NCBI RefSeq assembly: GCF_002979435.1
Contig: NZ_PCOV01000009.1
Location: forward strand, 50,029 to 114,028
Origin: Microbacterium sp. MYb66
GTDB taxonomy: Bacteria; Actinomycetota; Actinomycetes; Actinomycetales; Microbacteriaceae
Reading direction: 5' to 3'
DNA: 64,000 bases
Positions 1 through 9,989 of this stretch are shown piece after piece. Every line of letters starts with the position of its first letter. Position 1 is the first letter of the stretch. The notes under the pieces are model-generated. The model ran no database searches and had not been told where the DNA came from. It saw nothing but the letters and a program-made list of their open reading frames with translations. A program made the position numbers and the translations under genes.

Positions 1-1335
1 CGAAGCAGGTACCGTCTCGCACGGCGTGAAGCGCGACTGCACCTCGTCGAGGGTCTGCTCATCGCGATCCTCGACATCGACGAGGTCATCCAGGTCATCC
101 GGTCGTCCGACGACTCCGAGCAGGCACGCACGCGTCTGCGCTCGGTTTTCGATCTGAGCGAGCTGCAGGCCGAGTACATCCTCGAACTGCGGCTGCGTCG
201 CCTCACCAAGTTCTCCCGCATCGAGCTGGAGACCGAGCGCGACGCCCTGCTGGCGGAGATCGCCGCACTCCGAGAACTCCTGGGCAGCCCCGTGCTGCTC
301 CGTACCGTGGTGGCCAAGGAACTCGACGCCGCCGCCGACGCGTACGGAACCCCGCGACGCACTCTGCTGATGAACGCCGCGCCGCCCAAGCCGCGCGCCA
401 CGAAGGGCGCGGTCGACCTGCAGATCGCCGACGCCCCGACGGTGCTCGTGCTCTCGACCACGGGTCGGACGGTCCGCGTCGATCTCGGCGAAGGCCAGGA
501 ACTCGCCCTCCCCGCACGCCGTAGCAAGCACGATGCGATCCTGACGACGGTCGAGACCACGGTCCGCGCCGACCTGGGAGCGCTCACCAGCCTCGGCCGG
601 GTCGTGCGCTTCTCCCCCGTCGATCTCCCGTCCGTACCGGCCACATCGGTCCAGCTCGCCGCGGGCACACCGTTGCGCGACTACCTCGGCATCACCGCCA
701 AGAGCGAGCGCGTGGTCGGATTCGTCCGCTTCGACAGCGAGATCCCGATCGCACTGGGCACGGCGCAGGGCACGGTCAAGCGCATCGTCCCGTCGTCGCT
801 CCCGGTCCGACCCGACCTCGAGGTCATCGGCATGAAGCCCGGCGACACGGTCGTCGGTGCCGCCGAGGCACCGGACGACGCCGAGCTCGTGTTCGTCACG
901 ACCGACGCGCAACTGCTGCACTTCGCCGCGTCTGCCGTACGCCCCCAGGGCGCACCCGCGGGCGGCATGGCGGGTGTGAAGCTCGGCGCCGGCGCCTCCG
1001 TGCTCTTCTTCGGCGCGGTCGATCCCACGGCCGAGACGGTCGTCGCGACGGTCTCCGGGGGCGAGAGCATCCTGCCGGGAACCGATCCGGGTCGCGCCAA
1101 GGTGTCCTCGTTCACGGAGTACCCCGCCAAGGGCCGCGCCACAGGCGGCGTGCGCGCCCACGCGTTCCTGAAAGGCGAGGATCGTCTCACGGTCGCCTGG
1201 GTCGGGCAGAACCCCCCGCAGGCCGTCGACCCGACCGGGGCGGTTCGCAAGCTCCCTGAGGCGGGAGCACGGCGGGATGCCTCCGGTCAGCCGATCGACG
1301 GCGTGATCGGCAGCATCGGCCGCACTCTCGTCTGA
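1..1335 (+). CDS. parC: DNA topoisomerase IV subunit A, C-terminal part
   Basis: Breakage-reunion subunit of a type IIA topoisomerase that, with ParE, decatenates and relaxes chromosomes. The reading frame is open from base 1, so the N-terminus with the active-site tyrosine lies outside the window. The visible 444 residues hold the end of the coiled-coil/tower region (LRLRRLT, then a heptad-like stretch near residues 60-95 of the fragment), followed by a beta-pinwheel DNA-wrapping domain with repeated short beta blades (for example VGFVRFDS, TTDAQLLHF, AWVGQNPP). I call it ParC rather than GyrA because its partner at 1378-3504 is ParE-like and because the parE/parC pair near the primary sigma gene is usual in actinobacteria. 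It converges on parE with 42 bp between the stop codons. Confidence 0.93.
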   Translation, partial: RSRYRLARREARLHLVEGLLIAILDIDEVIQVIRSSDDSEQARTRLRSVFDLSELQAEYILELRLRRLTKFSRIELETERDALLAEIAALRELLGSPVLLRTVVAKELDAAADAYGTPRRTLLMNAAPPKPRATKGAVDLQIADAPTVLVLSTTGRTVRVDLGEGQELALPARRSKHDAILTTVETTVRADLGALTSLGRVVRFSPVDLPSVPATSVQLAAGTPLRDYLGITAKSERVVGFVRFDSEIPIALGTAQGTVKRIVPSSLPVRPDLEVIGMKPGDTVVGAAEAPDDAELVFVTTDAQLLHFAASAVRPQGAPAGGMAGVKLGAGASVLFFGAVDPTAETVVATVSGGESILPGTDPGRAKVSSFTEYPAKGRATGGVRAHAFLKGEDRLTVAWVGQNPPQAVDPTGAVRKLPEAGARRDASGQPIDGVIGSIGRTLV

Positions 1336-1377
1336 GTTCGCCGGAGGCCGCGGATCACCGCGAGCCTCCGGTCCGGC

Positions 1378-3504
1378 TCAGGCGTCGATCGACTCTCGCG
1401 AAAGCCGGTCGGAGGAGTCGATGATGAACTCGCGGCGAGGTGCCACCTCGTTGCCCATGAGCAGCTCGAACACGCGACCCGCGGCCTCCGCATCCTCCAT
1501 GCGCACACGACGCAGCAGACGACCGGAGCGGTCCATGGTCGTGTTGGCGAGCTGCTCGGCATCCATCTCTCCGAGGCCCTTGTAGCGCTGGATCGGCTCG
1601 TGCCAGCGCTTGCCCGCCTTGCGGAGCTTCGCGAGGAGCGCGTGCATCTCCTGCTCGCTGTACGTGTAGATGGTCTCGTTCGGCTTCGACCCGGGGTTCA
1701 TGACGATCACGCGGTGCAACGGCGGCACGGCCGCGAACACGCGTCCGTGCTCGATCAGGGGACGCATGTAGCGGAAGAAGAGCGTGAGCAGCAGGGTGCG
1801 GATGTGCGCGCCGTCGACGTCGGCGTCGCTCATCAGGATCACCTTGCCGTAGCGCGCCGCATCGATGTCGAAGGTCCGACCGGAGCCGGCGCCGATCACC
1901 TGGATGATCGATGCGCACTCGGCGTTCGAAAGCATGTCGCCGACCGAGGCCTTCTGCACGTTGAGGATCTTGCCGCGGATCGGCAGCAGGGCCTGGAACT
2001 CACTGTTGCGCGCGTTCTTGGCAGTGCCCAGAGCCGAGTCTCCCTCGACGATGAAGAGCTCGCTGCGCTCCACCTCGTTCGTGCGGCAGTCGACGAGCTT
2101 CGTCGGCAGCGTGGACGACTCCAGCGCATTCTTCCGGCGTTGGGTCTCCTTATGAGCGCGCGCCGAGACGCGGGCCTTCATCTCGGAGACGACCTTGTCG
2201 AGCAGCTGCGAGGCCTGGTTCTTGTCGTCGCGCTTGGTCGAGCTGAAGCGCTGCGCCAGGTCTTTCCGGATCACCTGGGCGACGATCTGCCGAACGGCCG
2301 GAGTTCCGAGCACCTCTTTCGTCTGGCCTTCGAACTGCGGCTCGGGCAGATTGACCGTCAGCACGGCGGTGAGCCCGGCGAGCACATCGTCCTTCTCGAG
2401 CTTGTCGTTGCCGACCTTGAGACGGCGGGCGTTCTGCTCGACCTGCGTGCGGAGCACCTTGAGGAGCTCCTGCTCGAATCCCTGCTGATGGGTACCGCCC
2501 TTGGGCGTGGAGATGATGTTGACGAAGGAGCGGACCCTGGTGTCGTAACCGGTGCCCCAGCGCAGCGCGATGTCCACCGCGCACACACGCTCGACCTCGG
2601 TGGCGATCATGTGCCCGTCTGCCTGCAGGACCGGGACGGTCTCCTTGAAGGTACCTTCGCCCTGGATTCGCCAGTTGTCGGTGACCGGAGGGTCAGTGGC
2701 GAGGTAGTCGACGAACTCCGAGATGCCACCTTCGTAGAGGTAGGACGTCACGGTGGGACCGACCGTGGTCGTCTCGCCATCGGCATCCGGGACGGGGACG
2801 ACCTGCCCTGCGGCGCGCTCGTCCTTGACGAGGATCTCCAGCCCGGGGACGAGGAACGCCGTCTGACGGGCTCTGGTCTCGAGCTCGCCGAGCTGGAACG
2901 CAGCGTCCTTGGTGAAGATCTGCCGGTCGGCCCAATAGCGCACACGGGTTCCGGTGACCCCGCGCGGAGCCTTGCCGATGACGCGGAGTTCGCTGTTGTC
3001 CTCGAACGGAGTGAAGGGGGCGTCCGGTCGCTTCTCCCCGGAGTCCTTGAAGATGCCGGGCTCGCCGCGGTGGAACGACATCGCGTACGTCTTGCCCCCG
3101 CGATCCACCTCGACATCGAGACGCTCGGAAAGCGCGTTGACGACCGAGGCGCCGACGCCGTGCAGACCGCCGGAGGCCGCGTAGGAGCCACCGCCGAATT
3201 TTCCGCCGGCGTGCAATTTGGTGTAGACGACTTCGACACCGGTGAGACCGGTGCGCGGCTCGACGTCGACGGGGATGCCGCGACCGCGGTCATGCACCTC
3301 GACGCTGCCGTCGGCATGCAGGATGATGTCGATCTTCGTGCCGTTCCCGGCGACGGCCTCGTCGACGGAGTTGTCGATGATCTCCCAGAGGCAGTGCATG
3401 AGCCCGGGAGATCCGTTCGAGCCGATGTACATCCCGGGGCGCTTGCGGACGGCCTCGAGGCCTTCTAGCACCTGGAGATGATGGGCGGAGTACTCGGCAT
3501 TCAC
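1378..3504 (-). CDS. parE: DNA topoisomerase IV subunit B
   Basis: ATPase subunit of topoisomerase IV, 708 aa, the usual family length. It has a GHKL ATPase fold at the N-terminus (EAVRKRPGMYIG, then DNSVDEA), a transducer domain, and a TOPRIM domain with EGDSALG and the metal-binding DADVDGAHI motif; the C-terminus carries HEPIQRYKGLGEM. The start is the GTG at 3504, giving an N-terminus M-N-A-E-Y-S-A-H-H as expected for actinobacterial ParE, with GGAG just upstream. The frame stays open upstream to 3720, but that extension is Cys- and Ser-rich, unlike the family, and would run into the DUF7455 gene. Divergent from that gene and convergent with parC. Confidence 0.96.
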   Translation of the reverse strand: MNAEYSAHHLQVLEGLEAVRKRPGMYIGSNGSPGLMHCLWEIIDNSVDEAVAGNGTKIDIILHADGSVEVHDRGRGIPVDVEPRTGLTGVEVVYTKLHAGGKFGGGSYAASGGLHGVGASVVNALSERLDVEVDRGGKTYAMSFHRGEPGIFKDSGEKRPDAPFTPFEDNSELRVIGKAPRGVTGTRVRYWADRQIFTKDAAFQLGELETRARQTAFLVPGLEILVKDERAAGQVVPVPDADGETTTVGPTVTSYLYEGGISEFVDYLATDPPVTDNWRIQGEGTFKETVPVLQADGHMIATEVERVCAVDIALRWGTGYDTRVRSFVNIISTPKGGTHQQGFEQELLKVLRTQVEQNARRLKVGNDKLEKDDVLAGLTAVLTVNLPEPQFEGQTKEVLGTPAVRQIVAQVIRKDLAQRFSSTKRDDKNQASQLLDKVVSEMKARVSARAHKETQRRKNALESSTLPTKLVDCRTNEVERSELFIVEGDSALGTAKNARNSEFQALLPIRGKILNVQKASVGDMLSNAECASIIQVIGAGSGRTFDIDAARYGKVILMSDADVDGAHIRTLLLTLFFRYMRPLIEHGRVFAAVPPLHRVIVMNPGSKPNETIYTYSEQEMHALLAKLRKAGKRWHEPIQRYKGLGEMDAEQLANTTMDRSGRLLRRVRMEDAEAAGRVFELLMGNEVAPRREFIIDSSDRLSRESIDA

Positions 3505-3685
3505 AATCTCCGAGTCTAATCTCGAATGCCTGTTCGACCCGGCCGACACTCCCCACGAGCCGCCAGCCGAGGACGCTCCCGTACGCGCTGAGCGAAACAC
3601 GCCGCAAACCGGGCATGCGCACAGGCAGGGCGTGGTTGTATTGACCAAATCCCCCAGCGAAGCCGACACCCGAGGAGGCACCGAG

Positions 3686-3904
3686 ATGAACGCAACGACC
3701 GAACGTGACACCTCCACCATCGAGTTCCGTCTGACCGCCGCCGATCGCTGTGATTCCTGTGGTGCTCAGGCGTACATCGCCGCCGAGGTCAACGGCTCCG
3801 AGCTCCTGTTCTGCGCCCACCACGGCCGCAAGTACGAAGAGAAGCTCCGCAGCATCGCCACCAGCTGGCACGACGAGACCGCTCGTCTCGTCGAGACGGT
3901 CTGA
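3686..3904 (+). CDS. DUF7455 family small zinc-ribbon-like protein
   Basis: A 72-aa protein of unknown function. The conserved core has a C-x2-C pair (CDSCGAQA) and a later C-x2-H-H (FCAHHGR), a pattern suited to binding one zinc ion, followed by a helical tail. This is the signature of the DUF7455 family, which is widespread in actinobacteria and often encoded near sigma factor and topoisomerase genes. The start is the ATG at 3686, with a strong GAGGAGG 8 nt upstream; the frame is open to 3632 but that start lacks a ribosome site. It is divergent from parE, with about 180 bp between the two starts. Confidence 0.85.
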   Translation: MNATTERDTSTIEFRLTAADRCDSCGAQAYIAAEVNGSELLFCAHHGRKYEEKLRSIATSWHDETARLVETV

Positions 3905-3935
3905 TCGAGTCCTGAACCCGGTCAGCTGACTCCGA

Positions 3936-4976
3936 TCAGTCGACGACGACCCTCCGCACCCGCGGTGTGAGCCGCGTGAGGATTTCCTCGCCTACGGTGT
4001 CGATCCGCTCCGCGAGGGTCGTCGCCGACGTCTCGCCGCGGTCTCCCGGACCGAACAGGGCGACCTCGTCGCCGATCCGCGCGCCCGGCCATCCGTGAAC
4101 GACCGACGTCGTGGGACCGATGGAGCGGAGCACCCGTGCTCCATCCGGCGTGCCGACGTGCGCGCCGGACAATGTGGAAGGCAGCCCGTCGAAACTCCCC
4201 ATGTCGATCGTCGCATCGCCATCGGCGATCTCGGTGACCTCGGCGACGAGGGTCGCCACCGGACGGACGCCCTCGATTTCCGGCCCATCCGCGGAGCGGA
4301 TGCCGTAGCAGAACGCTCCGATACGCGACACGTTCCCCCGCAGCTCCGGCCGCCACCACGACGCCGCGGATGCGGTCAGATGCAGGGCATCGGGCATCGG
4401 ACCCGACTCCCCCACGATGCGGACAGCATCCAGGAAGGCAGCCTGCGCGATGTCGTCATCCGCGTCGCTCGCCTCGGCGATGTGGCTCCATACGCCGTCG
4501 AGTACCAGCAACCCTGAGCGCTCGGCCCGCCGCGCTTCGGCGACCGCGGACTCCCAGTCCTCGGGGAGCACACCGTTGCGGTGCAGGCCCGTGTCGATCT
4601 TGAGATGCACCCGTGCACGCGCGCCCAGCGCTTCTGCGCGTGAGACGATCCGGCGCAGATAGTCGATCGTGCCGACGCCGAGATCGATGTCCTGCAGCAG
4701 CGCGTCATCGATCTCCTCGTCGGACGACGTCGCCCAGGCGAAGATCCGGACATCGCCGCCCGCGACCCGTCGTGTCGCGATCCCGCTGCGGATGTCATAG
4801 CTTCCGAACCACCCGATCCCCGCTTCGACGGCTGTCTCCACGGCCCAGGAGAGCCCGTGCCCGTAGGCGTCGTCCTTGAGCACCAGCATCAGGGCAGACG
4901 GTGCCACGCGCGAGCGCACGGCCTCGACGTTCGCGCGGAACGCGCTGCTGCTCAGACGCAGCTCCGGACGCATCAT
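3936..4976 (-). CDS. alanine racemase-like protein with intact PLP barrel but degenerate C-domain
   Basis: A 346-aa fold-type III PLP protein of alanine racemase type. The TIM barrel is complete: PLP lysine K34 in LKDDAYGHG, R133 in HLKIDTGLHRNG, H165 in SHIAEAS, S203 in HLTASAA, and R218 with Y224 in RIGAFCYG. The C-terminal beta domain (about 235-346) is eroded. The loop that should carry the catalytic tyrosine (SYG-x-TYRA type) is deleted, leaving only GSFDGLP where GYADGLP is expected, and the GRV-x-MD motif is absent (RSIGPTTSVV instead). The ATG at 4976 overlaps the stop of the upstream gene as ATGA, so the two are translationally coupled; GGGAGG precedes it. An in-frame ATG at 4985 is a less likely start. 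Alone it should lack the catalytic acid/base tyrosine. Possibly one half of a heterodimer with its neighbour. Confidence 0.85.
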   Translation of the reverse strand: MMRPELRLSSSAFRANVEAVRSRVAPSALMLVLKDDAYGHGLSWAVETAVEAGIGWFGSYDIRSGIATRRVAGGDVRIFAWATSSDEEIDDALLQDIDLGVGTIDYLRRIVSRAEALGARARVHLKIDTGLHRNGVLPEDWESAVAEARRAERSGLLVLDGVWSHIAEASDADDDIAQAAFLDAVRIVGESGPMPDALHLTASAASWWRPELRGNVSRIGAFCYGIRSADGPEIEGVRPVATLVAEVTEIADGDATIDMGSFDGLPSTLSGAHVGTPDGARVLRSIGPTTSVVHGWPGARIGDEVALFGPGDRGETSATTLAERIDTVGEEILTRLTPRVRRVVVD

Positions 4977-5698
4977 GCCTCCCACCCCCGCACGGCGTGG
5001 GCGCCGGCGACCGTGACCAGCTCCGCCGGGCGCATCCCTGTGATCTCCGCCCAGCGCGCGAGCCCCGCGGTCACGGAACCTCCACCGCCGAAGTAGGTGA
5101 CCTCCGCCCCGGTGCGGACGTCTCCCCCTTCGAGGTCGACCACGCAGACGTCCATCGCGACCCGCCCGACGATGGGTCGGTCGACACCGTCGATCTCGAC
5201 ACGGGCACGGTTACCGAGCGACCTGACGACCCCCTGGGCATACCCGCCGGTGACCAGCGCTACCGTGGTGTCGACGGCGGCGCGATAGGTGTATCCGTAG
5301 GAGACGGCGTCGCCCGTCCGGAGCCGCTTCGTGGAGAGGACACGGCCCGTCAGACGCATGACGGGTCGCGTCACGAGCATCCCCGTGGCATCGGGCAGCC
5401 CGTAGAGGAGGGTCGCATCGATGTCCGGCTCGCCCGCGGTGACGCCGTCGATGCCCTCGAGCCGCAATGCGTCGACTTCGCCGCGCGCGTCCACGAGAAC
5501 GCTGTCGGCGCCGGCCGCGGTCACCGCCTGCGCGACGGCGAGAACCCCGTGCCCCCAGGCGTCGCGGCGGAGATCGGCGACGCGCCCGCCGGCGAGCACT
5601 GCTGCGGAGGCTCCTGCGGCCAGCCCGGAGCGGGAGATTATGGCGCGGGGCAGGGCGCTCGAAGTCGTCTCACACACGCGCTCCAGCCTATCTTCCAC
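4973..5698 (-). CDS. short alanine racemase-like protein with C-terminal catalytic domain and miniature barrel
   Basis: A 241-aa protein against about 370 aa for the usual enzyme. Residues 1-110 are a compressed remnant of the TIM barrel: the PLP loop is recognisable as LRRDAWGHG, but R44 sits where the PLP lysine belongs, and most barrel strands are missing. Residues 111-241 are a well-preserved racemase C-terminal beta domain: VSYGYTYRA with the catalytic tyrosine (Y134), a GGYAQG phosphate-side motif, and VGRVAMD (M182, D183). The start is GTG 5698; GTG 5677 is an alternative. It is the first gene of a two-gene unit and overlaps the next gene by 4 bp. The frame is open and conserved in character, so it does not look like a pseudogene. 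It supplies exactly what the downstream protein lacks. Confidence 0.85.
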   Translation of the reverse strand: MEDRLERVCETTSSALPRAIISRSGLAAGASAAVLAGGRVADLRRDAWGHGVLAVAQAVTAAGADSVLVDARGEVDALRLEGIDGVTAGEPDIDATLLYGLPDATGMLVTRPVMRLTGRVLSTKRLRTGDAVSYGYTYRAAVDTTVALVTGGYAQGVVRSLGNRARVEIDGVDRPIVGRVAMDVCVVDLEGGDVRTGAEVTYFGGGGSVTAGLARWAEITGMRPAELVTVAGAHAVRGWEA

Positions 5699-5757
5699 CT
5701 CCCAGGTCGGTCTCCCGAGCCCCCGTAGACTGGTGGGGACCCCGACCCTGGAGCCTC

Positions 5758-6774
5758 ATGTCTCGTCTTTCCCTCGCGCCCCGCATTCGCTATCTGCTGG
5801 GACGTGCTCGCCGCATCGACGTCGGATCGGTGGTGGATCGAGCCAAGGAGGCGTCGGAACAGCACCACAAGGCCGTGCCCGCCATCGTCGTCGACATGCT
5901 CTGGTCCGCCGCGCGGCACAACGTCGGGTTCCAGGACTACATCGACTACGACTTCGCCATGCTGACCAGGGCAGAGCGCGAGACGTTCATGACGCACCCG
6001 GTGTCGAACCAGCTCTCCCAGCGTTACGACCATCCGGACTACCGCTGGATCTTCCAGGACAAGGTCGAGTTCGACAAGCAGTTCTCTCCCTTCCTGAAGC
6101 GCGAGTGGCTGGTCGTCGAGGAGGGCAATGCGGATGCGGTCCGGGAGCTCACCCAGCGCCTCGGCACGATCGTCACGAAAGAGCCGGTCGGCCAGGCCGG
6201 GACAGGTGTGCACCGTTACCACGCCGCCGACATCGAGGACTGGGACGACTTCCACCGCGGGCTGCTGGCGCGCGGTGAGCTGCTGATCGAAGAGGTGATC
6301 CGGCAGCACGACGCACTCGCTGCCGTGTGCCCCGGCACCGTGAACACGACGCGCATCACAGCGTTCTTCGACGGTGAGAAGGCACACATCCTCGCGATGG
6401 CGCAGAAGTTCGGTCGCGGCGCTGTCAGCGACCAGATGACCTTCGGTGGTTTCTACACGATGCTGGACGAGAACGGCCACTCCGTGGGTGCGGGTTACGA
6501 CTCGCACGGACACGTGCACGAGACGCATCCCGATTCCGGCTACCGCATCGCCGACTTCCAGCTGCCGTACATGGACGAGGTGCGGGCATTCATCGACGAG
6601 GTCGCCCGGGTCGTGCCCCAGGTGCAGTACGTGGGGTGGGACATCGTCGTGTCCCCGGACGGACCGGTGCTCGTCGAGGGCAACTGGGGCGCCGGCGTAT
6701 ACGAGAACAAGCCCAGCGTCACCGGCATCCGGACGGGTCACAAGCCCCGCTACCGCGAGGTCATCGGCTTCTGA
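5758..6774 (+). CDS. sugar-transfer-associated ATP-grasp domain protein
   Basis: A 338-aa ATP-grasp enzyme of the type often encoded with cell-surface polysaccharide genes (ATPgrasp_ST). Such enzymes couple ATP hydrolysis to formation of an amide or peptide-like bond; the substrate is not known. Visible motifs are TKEPVGQAGTGVH (nucleotide loop), LIEEVI (adenine hinge), NTTRITAFF, and near the C-terminus GWDIVVSPDGPVLVEGNWGAG, with the metal-binding D, E and N of ATP-grasp folds. The ATG at 5758 follows a short leader divergent from the racemase pair; the frame continues upstream, but only with Arg-rich shadow sequence. It ends at a very strong terminator. Its position next to D-alanine genes hints at envelope chemistry, but that is inference. 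Confidence 0.8.
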   Translation: MSRLSLAPRIRYLLGRARRIDVGSVVDRAKEASEQHHKAVPAIVVDMLWSAARHNVGFQDYIDYDFAMLTRAERETFMTHPVSNQLSQRYDHPDYRWIFQDKVEFDKQFSPFLKREWLVVEEGNADAVRELTQRLGTIVTKEPVGQAGTGVHRYHAADIEDWDDFHRGLLARGELLIEEVIRQHDALAAVCPGTVNTTRITAFFDGEKAHILAMAQKFGRGAVSDQMTFGGFYTMLDENGHSVGAGYDSHGHVHETHPDSGYRIADFQLPYMDEVRAFIDEVARVVPQVQYVGWDIVVSPDGPVLVEGNWGAGVYENKPSVTGIRTGHKPRYREVIGF

Positions 6775-6826
6775 ACCTACGAAGAGGGCCCCGGATGCTC
6801 GGCATCCGGGGCCCTCTTCGTAGGTT
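6774..6826. terminator. bidirectional intrinsic terminator, 25-bp stem
   Basis: A perfect inverted repeat with 25-bp arms (6774-6798 and 6802-6826) around a 3-nt loop. The left arm starts in the last base of the stop codon of the ATP-grasp gene. It lies between convergent genes and can serve both. Confidence 0.9.
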
Positions 6827-6835
6827 CCTGACGGG

Positions 6836-7527
6836 TCAGATCGCGCGGACGATGCCGAGCGGCGTGGACTCCAGGCCCTGGCCGAGCGGGTTGTCGCCGA
6901 GGATCTTCACCAGGCGACGCTCGCCGTCCTTGTCGAGGGTCGATCCGAGGATGTTGCCCCCGAGGTCGTTGATGTCGACCACGGCGACCTCCGCCTGGCC
7001 TCCGATCAGCGCCTTCACGCGGGCGGCGACGCCATCCGGATCCTTCGGGCCGAGGACGACCGCCTCGTTGTACGGAGGGATGGTGTGCTTGGTGGGACCG
7101 TCGATCGCACGCGCCTTGTCGCCCGCGATGCGGTAGAAGTCACCACGACGACCGAACGCCTTGGTCACCGCTGCGACCGCGGACGCGAACAGGATGCGGG
7201 GCGTGCCGCACTCCCGCAACGCCATCTCCATCGTCTCCGGCATGCCGAGACCGATGCCGTAGGGCGTGCGGGTGACGTACTTGGAGAGGAACAGAGCGAG
7301 CTTGCGAGGCTTGATCTCGTCGAGTCGGTAGGACCGCCCCTGCGTGATCGCCACGATCTTCTCGGTCACGAACAGCAGGTCACCCGGCTGCACGGCGTCC
7401 TTCGCGTACTCCGTGATGACGGCGGCGAGGTCGTCATCCGGCATCACGACACGGGTGCGCAGCGGAATGCGCGCATAGCTCTTGCCGTCGACGCTCGTCT
7501 CGAGCGCCTTGCCCTCGTTCGCCTGCA

Positions 7528-7528
<1 letters not shown>
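6836..7528 (-). CDS. CofE/FbiB-like F420-0:gamma-glutamyl ligase family protein
   Basis: A 230-aa protein resembling the CofE domain, which in F420 producers adds glutamate to coenzyme F420-0 in a GTP-dependent way. Recognisable parts are the early GDLLFVTEKIVAITQGR stretch, NEAVVLGPKDPDGVA, and AEVAVVDINDLGGNILG near the C-terminus. I see no other F420 genes in the window, and homologues occur in actinobacteria without proven F420, so the substrate is uncertain. The ATG at 7528 (or the GTG at 7531, giving a GTGA overlap) overlaps the sigma-factor stop codon, so it is probably cotranscribed and translationally coupled with sigA. It ends at the 6774-6826 terminator. Confidence 0.8.
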
Positions 7529-8766
<1,238 letters not shown>

Positions 8767-8934
8767 GTTTCGCCTTTCACGGGGCTGCTGGGTAGCCCCG
8801 GGACATTTCGGACACTAGTAAGACCCTTGTCAAGTCCAGTGCTCGAAAACACCGATTGACAACGGGTCAGAGTCCTAGTATCGCACACGTGTGGCGATGC
8901 GGATGCATTCCGTCGAAGTTCTCGCGTATCCGCT

Positions 8935-9876
8935 TCAACCGCGGCCCGGTTTGTCTTCGTCGCCGGACGGACGCGAAGCCAGGTAACGCTCCAGCTCAGC
9001 GGCCAGCTCATCGGCGCTGGGAAGATCGCGCTCGCTGAAACCGCCCTCGTCGTACGTGTCGTCATCGGGGTTCCGGCCGGCCATGTACGCGTCGTAGCGG
9101 CGCTCGAGGTTGTGCACCATCTGCTGGAGCTCGTCGTTTCCCGCCACCTGCTCGTCGACACGGGTCAGGTAGTCCTCGCGGCGCTCCTGCACGGCATCCA
9201 GCATCAACACGAGTCCTGTGGAGGCCATCAGGCGTTCGGCGGCGGCGATGACCGCGTCCGGGTTCTCCGTCTCGGCGAGATAGTGCGGCACGAGCAGCAC
9301 GAAGCCGACGGCGCGGTCGCCGCGCTCGACGAATCGGAACTCGAGGAGATGACCGGCCGTCGCGGGCACCTGGGTGCGCGGTCGCCACACCGAATGTGCG
9401 ACCGTGAGCTCACGGCGGTTCCCGCTGACGGTGGTGCCGATCGGTCGGGTGTGGGGGACGGGCATCGCGATCGAATGCACCCAGTGCAGGCCCGAAACCT
9501 CGAACTCCGCCGCCAAGGAGAGCACCGTGCTCGCGAAAGCATTCCACGCGAAATCGGGCTCGTAGCCGGCGAGAAGCAGGAACGGACGCCCGAGGGCATC
9601 CGTCGCGAGCGAAAGCTCCAGCCGCGGCGGCCGGAACTCGGTCAGGTGATCCTGATCGAACGAGATCACGGGTCGACGAGCCCGGTAGTCCAGCAGCACG
9701 TCGTTGTCGAACACGACGATCGGCTCCGGAGAAGCCGTCTCGCGCAGGTGATCGATGAGGCCGGAGACCGCGCTCCCGGCATCGGTGAAACCGGTGAGAA
9801 GCAGCACCAGGGGCAGGCCGTGCGGCACCGTCGGCGCAATCGCGACGCGTTCGTGGATCTCACCGGAGAAGGGCAT
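8935..9876 (-). CDS. PAC2 family protein
   Basis: A 313-aa member of the PAC2 (proteasome assembly chaperone 2) superfamily, common in actinobacteria with or without proteasomes; its biochemical role there is unknown. The N-terminal two thirds show the alpha/beta fold with LVLLLTGFTDAGSAVSG near residues 23-39, LLLAGYEPDFAW in the middle and HSIAMPVPHTRP, which are typical. The C-terminal third is helical and strongly charged and includes a probable coiled coil (QMVHNLERRYDAYMAG) and an acidic tail. It stands alone upstream of sigA, with its ATG at 9876, and is divergent from pepA with 113 bp between starts. Confidence 0.85.
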   Translation of the reverse strand: MPFSGEIHERVAIAPTVPHGLPLVLLLTGFTDAGSAVSGLIDHLRETASPEPIVVFDNDVLLDYRARRPVISFDQDHLTEFRPPRLELSLATDALGRPFLLLAGYEPDFAWNAFASTVLSLAAEFEVSGLHWVHSIAMPVPHTRPIGTTVSGNRRELTVAHSVWRPRTQVPATAGHLLEFRFVERGDRAVGFVLLVPHYLAETENPDAVIAAAERLMASTGLVLMLDAVQERREDYLTRVDEQVAGNDELQQMVHNLERRYDAYMAGRNPDDDTYDEGGFSERDLPSADELAAELERYLASRPSGDEDKPGRG

Positions 9877-9989
9877 GCCTCCATGCTACGAGCAGGTCCG
9901 GATGCGAGGGCGCGGCACATCATGCTGAGAGCGAACACGCGCACCGAGGGCGCGCGACCATGCTGCGGCGGAGATCCTAGGATGGAGGC

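Noticed and set aside
1600..3468. A 622-aa open frame on the plus strand opposite parE
   Set aside because: It covers the TOPRIM and GHKL parts of parE and has no domain of its own.
3505..3720. N-terminal extension of parE
   Set aside because: The 72 extra residues are Cys/Ser-rich, unlike ParE, and the GTG at 3504 gives the expected N-terminus.
4973..5698. Pseudogene interpretation of the short racemase-like gene
   Set aside because: There is no frameshift or stop, the C-domain catalytic motifs are preserved, and the overlap with the next gene is exact, which decay would not maintain.
8856..8861. TTGACA on the plus strand upstream of sigA
   Set aside because: No acceptable -10 element follows at 16-18 bp, and no plus-strand gene lies downstream.
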